Notes: generated by a model from the letters alone, not told the origin. A DNA stretch of 10,721 nucleotides from Boothiomyces macroporosus (GCA_027604185.1 JADGKB010000214.1:1-10721), one strand, 5' to 3'. Counted from the first letter of the stretch, positions 1 to 9,085 are shown. A program made the numbers and translations.

Positions 1-179
1 ATTCCGCCGCAAAAGGAAGAACTACGATTGCCATTGCCCACAGACTATCTACAATCCAACATGCAGATGTCATCTATGTGCTCAAGGATGGAGTGGTAAA
101 AGAGAAAGGTACTCATATGGAATTGTATGCTAAAAAGGGTATTTACTATGAACTTGCTATATCACAAAATCTTTCTTAA
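1..179 (+). CDS. ABCB-type (MDR/P-glycoprotein-like) ABC exporter, 3' end only (partial)
   Basis: Reading from base 3, 58 codons run to a TAA at 177-179. They encode the end of a second nucleotide-binding domain: the region just after Walker B, the H-loop ([13 protein letters not shown], switch His in AHRLST) and the closing beta strands (VLKDG, EKGTH, ELY). The protein ends ELAISQNLS. It matches the C-terminus of the complete ABC transporter at 480-4438 at 48 of 58 positions by hand count, and bases 1-25 are identical to 4242-4266, so the two are tandem paralogues. By family it should be a full-length plasma- or vacuolar-membrane exporter driven by ATP hydrolysis; the substrate cannot be read from this part. 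The rest of the gene lies to the left of the window. It ends about six residues shorter than its neighbour. Confidence 0.93.
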   Translation, partial: SAAKGRTTIAIAHRLSTIQHADVIYVLKDGVVKEKGTHMELYAKKGIYYELAISQNLS

Positions 180-479
180 TATATTATCGATGTATTTTTG
201 CAATTTGAACTAGTGGAATCACCAGATATCTCTCCCATCTAAAATCCTTGATACACAGCATTTCCAAGTGGGATATGTCTACACACATCAAGACACCAGT
301 TTATAGTATACAGAAATGTCCAGCGGAATCCACTCGCCTGGTATCCACATACTCTCTGCACTACCAATTTCCAATCAGGGGTTACACATCAGCAACGGCC
401 GAGAGTTATCGCCGGATTCTAAGCCACGTTAGAATTTATGCTTGAAAACACGCTCTCGGATTTCACTTGAAAATATTAT
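180..479. other. Spacer between tandem ABC transporter genes
   Basis: This 300-bp stretch separates the stop codon of the upstream ABC gene from the ATG of the next. It must hold the 3' end of the first transcript and the promoter and 5' UTR of the second. A 65-codon open stretch at 248-445 has no recognisable motif, no clear start context and no hydrophobic or domain-like pattern, so I do not call it a gene. An in-frame TGA at 468-470 lies just before the ATG at 480, so no further N-terminal coding sequence continues directly upstream. No AATAAA lies near the upstream stop codon. Confidence 0.7.
364..375 (+). promoter_or_regulatory. Paired CCAAT boxes upstream of the ABC transporter
   Basis: Two CCAAT motifs lie at 364-368 and 371-375, about 105 bp before the ATG at 480. 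The second reads CCAATCA, the form favoured by the Hap2/3/5 (NF-Y) complex. Position and orientation suit a promoter element for the downstream gene. This is a short motif match only and could be chance. Confidence 0.4.
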
Positions 480-3400
480 ATGGCAAAAAAAGAAAAGGGG
501 CCGCCATCCGATATCCCTCCTATTAAATATACGGTAAGTTCAAGTTGATCCAGACTCTGTATACATATGCTACGGGAGGAGAGTTATTCGCAAACTTTTT
601 GGGCATTCTTTTCGCGGTAGTGTCAGGCGGGGCATTTCCTGCAACTACGTACAAATATTTTTAAATATAGAATCGTATTTGGAGACTTGATTGATACATT
701 TGGAAAATGGGAATTGCAACAAATGCCTGGGTATCCTCAGTTGATTACTGCTGAAGAATTCACGTCCAATGTTAGCTCTAGCACCCTTTACTTTCTTTAC
801 TTGGCTGGTAAACTTGAATTGATTTTAGTCTTGTCGTTTGTCTCTACTTACATCTCGATGGCTGCTTTCGTTTATACCGCGGAAGCCTCAACCAGTAGAA
901 TCAGAGACCAGTATTTGAAAGCTGTGTTAAGACAGAATGTTGCTTGGTTTGATAAAGTTGGTGCTGGTGAAGGTAAAATTGGTTAATCTCCAGTCGCTAC
1001 CAGAATCATCAGCGACACGCTATTGATTCAAGACGGCATCGGTGAAAAGGTGCCGTTAGCCTTTTCATCCGTTGCGACATTTATTGCTGGTTTTGTCATT
1101 GCCTTTATCAAATCATGGAAACTAACCCTTGTATTGATTTGTGTAGTGCCTCTTGTCGCGATCTCTGGTGCCGTGATGAACGTGATTAATGGTAAATTCC
1201 AAACAAGAATTCTAGCTTTGTATTCCCAATCTGGAAATATTGCTGAAGAAAGTATTGCTGCCATCAGAACTGTGACTGCGTTCAACTCCCAAAAGAAAGT
1301 AAGCAAACTCTATGATGAAAGTCTAGCAGGAGCAAGAAAGGAAGGAATCAAAAAATGTATCTCTACTGGTGTTGGTCTTGGATCTTTGTTCTTCTTTATT
1401 TACAATGCCTATGCCTTGGCGTTTTGGTATGGACATATTCTCTTACAAAATGGCGAAATTAAAGCTGGTTCAGTTGTAAACGTTTTCTTTGCGGTATTGA
1501 TTGGTGCTTTCTCTCTTGGTCAACTTGCCCCTGATCTCCAGGCATTTGCTTTTGGTATTGGTGCTGGTGCTAAAATCTTTGACACCATCAATAGAGTTCC
1601 TCCAATCGACCCTTATGATGAAGGAGGAGAAAGGATTAAACCAGAAGAGACTAAGGGCCGAATTGTTCTCAAAGACATTGATGTAAAGCAGTTTTAACGT
1701 TAGTTCACCTATCCGTCAAGACCTGACGTACCAATTTTGAAAAAATACAATCTAACAATTGAGCCTGGAACAACTGTTGCACTCGTTGGGCAATCTGGTA
1801 GCGGAAAGGTAATATTGGACTGAATTAAGAGTACAATTATTCAACTGCTTGAGAGATTCTACGATCCAGATGCTGGGGTTGTTGAATTAGATGGACGGCC
1901 TCTTAAATCAATCAATTTGAACTCTCTTCGTCAAGTCGTCGGACTTGTTTCCCAAGAACCAGTGCTTTTTGAAGGAACTGTTTTTGAAAATGTTGCTAAT
2001 GGTCTAGTCGGTACTCCCCATGAACATGCCAGTGATGATGAGAAAATGAAACTAGTTCAAGAGGCTTGTAAGCAAGCAAATGCACATGATTTCATTTTGA
2101 AGTTGCAAAACGGTTATAACACTCAAGTCGGAGAAAGAGGCATGCTTCTTTCAGGTGGTCAAAAACAGCGAGTTGCAATTGCCAGAGCTATCATCAAGAA
2201 TCCAAAGATTTTACTACTTGGTAATTTACTTTAACCCAAGATGAAGCAACTTCAGCTTTGGATACCACCTCCGAAAGGGTTGTGCAGGCTGCCTTGGACA
2301 ATGTCTCTAAATCTAGAACTACAATTACCATTGCGCACCGACTTAGCACAATCAAGAATGCTGACAAGATTGTTGTAATGGTTAGAGGTGAAATCATTGA
2401 AATGGGCAACCATGACACTTTGGTCAAGAATGGCGGACTGTACGCAAATTTAGTTAATGCACAAACACTGAAATCTGCAAACGACGCTGAAAAAGAAAAA
2501 GGACCTGAAATTGATCCAGATGAAATTCCACCTTCCCCCGTTGAGCCACCAAAGCGTGTGTCTGAGCCAATTGCCCCTGTAGTGGAGAGTTTGCATGATC
2601 TAGAAAAAATGGGAGATGATGTCAAACTATCCACATCATTTGTCATCAGGGAGATTTTCCGGTACAATATGCCAGAGTTAAAGTATACAATTCCAGGTCT
2701 AGTTGGTGCTGTTGGAAGTGGTTTAATTTGTAATCTATACTTGATCTAGATCCATTCTTTGCAATTTCCTTTGCTAGTATCATTGGGGTTTTCTCTGATA
2801 AAGGCAGCGATTTAGAGACGCAAGCCGATTTCTGGGCAATTATTTTTGTCATTATTTCTGTTGTCTACTTTATATTCACATTCTTGCAAAACGCTCTTTT
2901 TGGGTTTGCTTCTGAACTTCTGACAGAAAGACTCCGTAAATGGACTTTTGCTGCTATTCTCAGACAAGACATTGCCTTCTTTGATGACGAAAAAAATTCA
3001 ACTGGCGCACTAACTTCGAACTTGTCGTCTGACGCACAAAAAGTACAGGGTGCCTCTGGTGTTACTCTTGGAACAATTTTGCAGATTTTGGTCAACTTGA
3101 TTGGAAATATTACTGTTGCCCTTATCTATGGATGGAAGCTTGCTTTAGTTGCCACTGCAACTTTGCCAATATTGGTTGGTACTTCAATGTTTAGGATGAT
3201 GATCTTTACTTTCTTTGCAAACAAGAGCAAAGAGGCATACGAAAAGTCAGCTCAAGTTGCCTGTGAATCAGTTGCTGCTATTAAAACAGTTCAATCATTG
3301 ACCAGAGAAAAAACAGTCCACCAGAGATACAAAGATCAGTTAGTTGCTCCACTACGAGCCGGCTTGAAATCTGCAATTCTCAACACTCCATTCTACGCGT

Positions 3401-4438
3401 TCAGTAACTGTGCAAACTTTTTGATCAACGCGCTAGTTTTCTGGTACGGAGGACAACTGATTGCTTATGAAGGGTATACTATTCAACGCTTTTTCACTGT
3501 CTTTGTTGCAATCATCTTTGGCGCTCAAGGTGTCGGCCGTGTGTTTGCTTATGCACCAGGTATTTTGGTTTATAACATTAGATTTGACAAAAGCTAAAGA
3601 CTCTGGTGAAAACATTATTAAATTATTAAACAGAAGACCAAAAATCGATTCAGCGCAAGAAGGAGGAAAGATTGAAAATCCATCTGGTCATGTAAAACTA
3701 CAGAATGTAAAGTTCCACTATCCTCACCGAGCTGAAGTAAAAGTTTTAAAAGGACTTGATATTGAAGTTAAACCAGGTCAATTTGCAGCTTTGGTAGGGC
3801 CTAGCGGTTGTGGTAAGAGTACTACTATTGGTCTCTTGGAACGATTTTATGATCCAATTGGTGGCCAAGTTATTGTTGATGGACAGGACATTTCAAAACT
3901 AAATGTTGCTGCATACAGAAATATCATTGGTCTAGTATCTCAAGAACCAAACTTGTTTGACATGACAATCAAGGAAAACATTATGTTTGGATGCGATTTT
4001 ATTCCTACACAAGAAGAAATTGAAGAAGCTTGCAAATCGGCTAATATCCATGATTTTATCATGGGATTACCAGACAACTACAACACCAGAGTAGGTGCTA
4101 AAGGCGGACAAATGTCTGGCGGTCAAAAACAACGTATTGCGATTGCGAGAGCTCTTATCAAGAATCCAAAGATTCTGTTGCTTGATGAAGCTACTTCGGC
4201 GCTTGATGCAGAATCAGAAAAAGTCGTCCAAGAAGCTTTAGATTCCGCCGCAAAAGGAAGAACTACAATCTCCATTGCCCACAGACTGTCTACAATTCAG
4301 CATGCCGATGTAATTTTCGTATTGAAAGATGGGGTACTTGAAGAAAAAGGTACGCATTCCGAACTGTACAAGAAGGGGGGTGTGTACTATGAACTTGCTG
4401 TCCAACAAAATCTTTCAGTTTCAGACGATTCAAAATAA
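480..4438 (+). CDS. Full-size ABCB (MDR/P-glycoprotein-like) ABC exporter, nine exons, 1263 aa
   Basis: ATP-driven membrane exporter with the TMD1-NBD1-TMD2-NBD2 plan of P-glycoprotein, Pmd1 and Ste6; the substrate (drugs, lipids or a lipopeptide pheromone) cannot be told from sequence. Exons: 480-533, 554-648, 671-972, 994-1682, 1704-1808, 1830-2220, 2241-2729, 2750-3559, 3582-4438. The eight introns are 20-22 nt and the joined frame is open throughout. Hydrophobic segments sit near residues 30-50, 88-118, 172-212, 277-298 and 307-329 in TMD1, and 695-758, 818-852, 923-943 and 955-975 in TMD2. NBD1 has Walker A GQSGSGK ending at K415, signature LSGGQ 522-526 and Walker B with D546/E547. NBD2 has Walker A GPSGCGK ending at K1057, signature MSGGQ 1156-1160, Walker B D1180/E1181 and an AHRLST H-loop. 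An acidic, proline-rich linker (about 630-685) joins the halves. Length fits the family (about 1280 aa). The ATG at 480 is preceded in frame by TGA. Splice sites are inferred from homology, not transcripts. Confidence 0.95.
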
Positions 4439-4439
4439 A
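4434..4439 (+). terminator. AATAAA poly(A)-signal-like motif over the ABC stop codon
   Basis: AATAAA at 4434-4439 contains the TAA stop codon (4436-4438). A second AATAAA at 4454-4459 runs into the A of the next gene's ATG. With only 20 bp to the RAD30 start, one of these, or a signal inside the next gene, must direct 3' end formation. The motif is seen; its function is inferred. Confidence 0.35.
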
Positions 4440-4458
4440 TTATTGTTTACAACAATAA

Positions 4459-6028
4459 ATGTCCAGTTCGGACAAATCCATTTTTCCCTTTTTTGAAATG
4501 AAATCTTTGCAGACCAGAGCCATTATCCATTTGGATCTGGTAGATGTTTCTAATACAAGGATGCCTTTTATGCGCAAGTAGAGCAAGTTAGACTTGGGCT
4601 GGATGCGTCGGTTCCGTTGTGTGTACAACAATGGACCGCTGTAATAGCTGTGAACTATGCTGCAAGAAAATTTGGCATAAAGCGAAGTCACTCGGCAAAG
4701 GAATGCGTAGATTTATGTCCCGATGTCGTTCTCGTACATGTACCGACGATGAAGGAAGGTGATGTTACTCCAGTCCACAGGCAGTTATCGGCAAAGGATA
4801 AGCATACGCACAAAGTATCTTTACAGCCATATCAAGATGCGAGTTTGAAGATAATGAAGATTATTGAATCGCATTTTCCAGATTTTCAAAAGGCTTCTGT
4901 CGATGAAGCTTACATTGATGTGACTTTAAAAGTTGCAGAATTAATGGAAGAGTATGATCCGGACGTTGAACCGATTGTCGACTGGAGTGGGAGAGGAAAT
5001 ATGATTGGTGGAGAGGTATCGGTCACGAAAGGATGGGAGGACTTGCAACTGGCACTAGCAGCGGATATTAGTGCGCAGATTAGAGCAGAGATCTTTGATA
5101 CATTGGGATATACCTCAAGCACAGGAATCGCGCATAATAAAACCCTAGCAAAGTTGATATCTTCGGAAAATAAACCAAATAAACAGTCAATTTTAAGGGG
5201 AGAAATGGTTTCTGAGTACATGAAAGGAGTCCAGTTTTCAAAAATCAAAGGACTTGGAGGGAATTTTGGAGAGCTGGTAAATCAGCATTTTCCAGTTGAT
5301 AAAGCTACGGAACTTTGGAAATATGACATTGACGAGATGAAATCCAAACTGGGAAACGAAGATGGACAGTGGGTCTATGATATTTGCCGTGGGATATGCC
5401 ACGATCCAGGTATTTAATAATTAATCTAGTCGTCAAAGCGAAGCCTCCTGCATCGTATGGTGCGTTTAAGCTCTTTAACTGGTCTGTAAAAACGGTCCCT
5501 GAATTACACCGTTGGATTGGAATCCTATCAGTAGAGTGCCAAATCAAGCTGGATAACGATTTTCACGAATATAAGCGGTGGCCAAAAACACTAACTGTGC
5601 ATTACAGACAGCCAAACTTCTCAAAAACCATCAACTTTCCTCACAGAGATGACTTTAAAGATATCCAAAGTTTGGTACTGCCAATATTGCCGACTGATGT
5701 TGAGCTACAGATTAGGAATATTTCCATCACGTTAAACAGCCCAGTAAAGATTTCCACAAATACAATTAGTAAATGGCTTAAAGTGGAAGATAGCACAGTT
5801 AACGAAGATTCAGAATACCGTTGTACAGAGTGCCTAAAGATCATACAAAAAATCAATCAACAGGAACATCAAGACTACCATCTCGCATTAGAATTATCGA
5901 GAAGCTCTGATAAACCAGCAGTAGATACCAAACCAAAGCAGACCGACAAGCAGAAAAAGAATCAAAAGAAAGACCCGGTAAAAAAGAAGACGATTGCAGA
6001 GTTCTTTAAACCAAAATCTAGTCGTTAA
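4459..6028 (+). CDS. RAD30: DNA polymerase eta (Rad30/POLH-like Y-family translesion polymerase), three exons, 509 aa
   Basis: Y-family polymerase that copies past UV photoproducts such as cyclobutane dimers, recruited to stalled forks by PCNA and ubiquitin. Exons 4459-4539, 4560-5409 and 5430-6028, with two 20-nt introns. Motif I reads HLDLDAFYAQVEQ with metal-binding D26; the second site SVDEAYID supplies D142 and E143. IAVNYAARKFGIKR matches the Rad30 fingers region, GIAHNKTLAKLISSENKP (216-233) the thumb/palm motif, and KGLGGNFG (257-264) the hairpin. RWPKTLTV lies in the little-finger domain. The tail has a UBZ3 zinc finger (C442-x2-C445-x11-H457-x3-H461, the spacing of human Pol eta), a Lys-rich stretch, and TIAEFFKP near the end, a PCNA-binding motif like the TLESFFKP of human Pol eta. 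The start at 4459 is the first ATG; M14 (4498) is an alternative. It begins 20 bp after the ABC stop and ends 6 bp from the convergent methyltransferase. Confidence 0.95.
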
Positions 6029-6033
6029 ATATA

Positions 6034-6039
6034 TTTATT
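6034..6039 (-). terminator. AATAAA motif over the methyltransferase stop codon
   Basis: On the minus strand AATAAA covers 6039-6034 and contains the TAA stop (6037-6035). Any transcript ending past this point runs into the 3' end of RAD30, because the convergent stop codons are only 6 bp apart. Motif seen, function inferred. Confidence 0.35.
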
Positions 6040-7402
6040 GTGGTGCAACTTGCTCCTTTAATTGTTTAATTGCTTCATTCACCCTTTCAACCCCTTGAAT
6101 GATTTCCGCCGGAACATTACGGCGACATTTGTTGCAGATGGATCTTTTTCTACAGTTGAAACAGACGCGATCAAATTTACCAAGCATCATTTGCTCCAAT
6201 ATTATACGCTGCTGCCTCCACATGTCCACTTGAGCAGCTTTAATAGTTTGTCCATATTGCTTTAATATTTCGTTCACTGGTTCTGTTATAAGTATTGGGT
6301 TTAGCAGCTGTGCCTTTCGAAGTGTATCTTTTTGCGATAGTTTCTCTTGCGAAATGGATAGCTTTGACACTTCAAGCAAGTCATAGTCAATCTCGTAGGG
6401 GTTCTTTGGGGATCTAACAAGTGTTTCTAGACGGTCGATAATACCTTGATCTCGACTATACCCTTCGCAATATACCCAATATGTTTTGCGCATGGCAAAT
6501 TCCGTCATTGGTTTGTAGCTTTTCAACGATTTAAAGCACTTTGCCAATACTGTCATCAAATGTAAATCCACCAATCGTAAACCAAGATGCATGCGAACTA
6601 ATAGCGATCCATTTTCTTTGAGTGATTTTAGAGACACCAAAAATTGCGAAAAGTACAGCATGTTTTTCAATTCCAGTTCATCTTGAGCCTCTTTCTTTTG
6701 TTGTGATCCTGATGTGGTGATCCCAATGATGCACAGGTTAAACTGAGGTGTATTGAAATCTATCCCAGCATCTAAATTCTGTCTAGCGATATCAATAATA
6801 TCCCCAATAACCACATTATACCGATCCATATGATTGAAATTATCAGGGTAGACATTACCGCCTTTTTCAACGTTCAAATTGATCCCTACTCCTCTGCAAT
6901 TATCCAGCTTCAAGAGCAAGTAGCTCATTCCACCAGGTGCAAAGCCGATATCCAGGAACTGGAAATTTTCAATTCCTTTGGCTTTTTCAACATAATTCAG
7001 CCCAAGATCAATATCAACCGCATAGCGCAAGAACCTTTCGAATAGATCTCCAATCGCTTTGGTTTGTGAATGGTATCGTTCTGATTTGGTATCAACATTC
7101 TTTTTTTTGAACACTGCTGAGATGAATCGATTTTCTTGCGGTAGCCTTTTCACACGAAGCCATTTGAGAAATTCATCGTCATCCGGTTCGTTCAAGGTGT
7201 CGTTACTGCTGTTATGTAACTGTGATGAGGAATAATACTTTGCGATTTCCATTGTATCATTCATGTAAAAGAAGGCATGGTGCTTGCAAATGATTTCGTC
7301 TTCCTGCATCCATTCCCGACACCGATTCAAGCAAGGATATCCCAGAATATCCTCCACCGTCGTTGGTTTTATTCGCTTCTGTGGTGGAACATATTTCGAC
7401 AT
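6035..7402 (-). CDS. FtsJ-like SAM-dependent methyltransferase with C-terminal zinc-knuckle-like motif, 455 aa
   Basis: Probable S-adenosylmethionine-dependent methyltransferase of the Rossmann/FtsJ type; the substrate is unknown. Motif I reads FLDIGFAPGG (149-158), typical of FtsJ/RrmJ-like enzymes, followed by RGVGINL (motif II region), VIGDIID near 200 and a late ENGSLLVRMH strand (264-272). AMRKTYWVYCEGY (303-315) resembles the last FtsJ strand. The canonical FtsJ K-D-K-E tetrad is not clearly kept: the strand expected to carry the Asp reads CIIGITTSG, and the later Lys position appears to be Arg in LVRMH. The C-terminus has C414-x2-C417-x5-C423-x2-C426, a possible zinc-binding site, in a basic context, then a helical tail. 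The N-terminus (EDILGYPCLNRCREW) has two further Cys. ATG at 7402 is chosen; nine extra open codons upstream start only with GTG. Intronless. Resembles uncharacterised fungal FtsJ-like proteins rather than a named enzyme. Confidence 0.8.
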   Translation of the reverse strand: MSKYVPPQKRIKPTTVEDILGYPCLNRCREWMQEDEIICKHHAFFYMNDTMEIAKYYSSSQLHNSSNDTLNEPDDDEFLKWLRVKRLPQENRFISAVFKKKNVDTKSERYHSQTKAIGDLFERFLRYAVDIDLGLNYVEKAKGIENFQFLDIGFAPGGMSYLLLKLDNCRGVGINLNVEKGGNVYPDNFNHMDRYNVVIGDIIDIARQNLDAGIDFNTPQFNLCIIGITTSGSQQKKEAQDELELKNMLYFSQFLVSLKSLKENGSLLVRMHLGLRLVDLHLMTVLAKCFKSLKSYKPMTEFAMRKTYWVYCEGYSRDQGIIDRLETLVRSPKNPYEIDYDLLEVSKLSISQEKLSQKDTLRKAQLLNPILITEPVNEILKQYGQTIKAAQVDMWRQQRIILEQMMLGKFDRVCFNCRKRSICNKCRRNVPAEIIQGVERVNEAIKQLKEQVAPQ

Positions 7403-7455
7403 TTGAAAAAAAGCAAAAATAAAAACCACACCAAACTGCGTTTGCCCAGCCGCAT

Positions 7456-7461
7456 TTTATT
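7456..7461 (-). terminator. AATAAA motif overlapping the transcription factor stop codon
   Basis: On the minus strand the stop codon TAA (7462-7460) is followed directly by TAAAA, so AATAAA spans 7461-7456 and shares two bases with the stop. The next gene on the same strand starts 57 bp downstream (ATG at 7402), so the mRNA must be cleaved close by or run into that gene. Confidence 0.35.
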
Positions 7462-9085
7462 AGTAATCTTGGGAACTGTCGAAATGAGTGGGAGTTTGCT
7501 TTTCCAGAGTTTCATCCATGTTCCGGCGCTTGAAGATTCCGTAAAATATGATGGAATTAAGCAGAGTCATCTTTTCCATATACACCAGAATGTTGTGCAA
7601 TCGGCTGTATTTCTGGAAAGCGACGCCAAATATTTTGAGCGCATGCAAATGCGAATTGAACGCATTTTCGATCTGGTAATTGGGTATAAACTTTGTGCAA
7701 CAGAGGAGGAAAAAAGCACACGGAAACAGCGAGATTAGGGTATGTGGCCCCAAATAATCAAAGTTTGGGTTAGTTTTTATGATGATGTTCATCAAGTACG
7801 CATTCTGCATCGCAGCGTCAAGGGCTTCCTTGAAATATAGCTGACCTAGAAGCCTTTTTCCTTTAATGACATTCTTGACAAACTTGGGGAGAACGAGATT
7901 GACACGGTTTCCATTATAAACGATGGAAATGTAGATTGCAAGCCATGTTTTAGAATAATCGGTTTCCATTCGGTTTTTAATGTAAAACAAGTGCATTTTA
8001 AGGATTGGCTGGTACAACTGGTTCCACTCATACAGAGAAGCGGCGATTGACCCTTGGACGTAATTTGACTGCGGAGCATTGCTAAATTCAAGTTTTACAT
8101 ATCGCTGTATATGCAGCTGCATTCTACTTATTAGTATTCTATATGCTTGAAGAGAGTCGCAAGCTAGAGCCGGTGTAAACCACTCTTTGCTGGACATGAT
8201 TTCTATACCATAATAGTCTTTACCCGAAGCTGCTTCAAAGTAAAAGTTTTCCGACGGTAAGAACACATTGTGATCAGTATCATTGATCTTGCCAACTCCG
8301 ACTGAATTCGGTACGGAACAAAAGGCAGAAAACAATAACCACCATATGCGCCTAATGTTTTCTCTTTCATAGTCGAAATGAGATAGTTTTGCAATTCCTA
8401 CCTCTGTATTTAGACCAATAGTTTTAGAGATGTCGATCGCATGCTTCAAGTGAACCAGCATGGCATCCTTTTCGTCCAAATCTACCTTTAGACTAAAGTT
8501 ACTGAAAAGCACACTGCTGATGCAATAAAGAGTAAGAACACTTACATGATCACAGTTGCTTAGAAAATCGTAGGTTTGGGCTTGATACAGGTATAATTTG
8601 GCCAATTCTATTCTATCCGTTAGTTGATCTGGTATAACTGTTGGTTTAAGAAAGAGTGCCCCAGTTGCACATATTGCTAGTTTCAACGGCCAAAAAATAT
8701 CTGCTGTAGCTCTGAAAAAAGTGTCTTGTATTAACGACAAGGGAAACGAAAACCTTTTCAGCCCCAGTTCATATATATAATTGAGATTTGACTTTACGAG
8801 CTTTGCTGCCATATCAAAAGGGAAAACAACCCTTAAGGGTTGAACTGGTACTTTTTTATCTTTGTGGTTGTAAGACGCTACCAGATTCAACTCTAGTTCT
8901 TGAATACGGGCTTCAACAGTATTCAAAGTACTCTCCAACTGTTCTAATTCAGAGTAAGCACAAGGTATTTTCTTTGTCGAGCATAACCCACAAGGAGATT
9001 TTTTGTCACACTTGCGTTTCTAGATTAGAGTTATTAGTACCATTTTAACGCAGTAATCGCAAGAATATCTCATTTTTTTGCCCAT
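7460..9085 (-). CDS. Zn2Cys6 fungal-specific transcription factor, two exons, 534 aa
   Basis: Nuclear DNA-binding regulator of the Gal4-like class; target genes unknown. Exon 1 is 9085-9041 and exon 2 is 9019-7460, with a 21-nt intron (9040-9020) inside the zinc cluster. Splicing gives C9-x2-C12-x6-C19-x5-C25-x2-C28-x6-C35, a complete binuclear zinc cluster with the usual basic stretch KMKRKC. A short heptad-like region (about 39-60, ELEQLES then RIQELEL) fits a dimerisation coiled coil. The middle is helical and matches the fungal_trans middle homology region: AKLYLYQAQ near 155, then RRIWWLLFSAF (238-248) and GKINDTDHNVFLP (258-270), the common RR.WW...D.D..LP pattern. The C-terminal part is hydrophobic and unassigned. 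ATG at 9085 is the first in frame near the cluster; M5 is an alternative. A model starting in exon 2 would lose the first two zinc-binding cysteines, so the tiny intron decides the call. Confidence 0.9.

Noticed and set aside
248..445. 65-codon open stretch between the two ABC genes
   Set aside because: No domain, no hydrophobic segment, no conserved-looking motif; lies where a promoter and 3' UTR are needed.
973..2240. Reading the ABC transporter as a pseudogene broken by stops and frameshifts at eight places
   Set aside because: Each break coincides with a GTA...AG segment of 20-22 nt; removing them restores conserved ABC motifs in one open frame of 1263 codons. Unrelated genes in the window show the same pattern.
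2194..2667. 157-codon minus-strand open stretch within the ABC gene
   Set aside because: Antisense to conserved NBD1 and linker sequence; Ser-rich composition typical of shadow frames.
7403..7429. Nine extra N-terminal residues for the methyltransferase
   Set aside because: They begin with GTG and lack ATG; the ATG at 7402 gives a more natural start for a eukaryotic gene.
7277..7738. 153-codon plus-strand open stretch
   Set aside because: It is the antisense shadow of the methyltransferase start and TF end, both supported by homology.
7460..8938. Transcription factor model lacking a DNA-binding domain, starting inside exon 2
   Set aside because: The upstream sequence encodes a complete Zn2Cys6 cluster once the 21-nt intron is removed, and the start at 8938 is TTG, not ATG.
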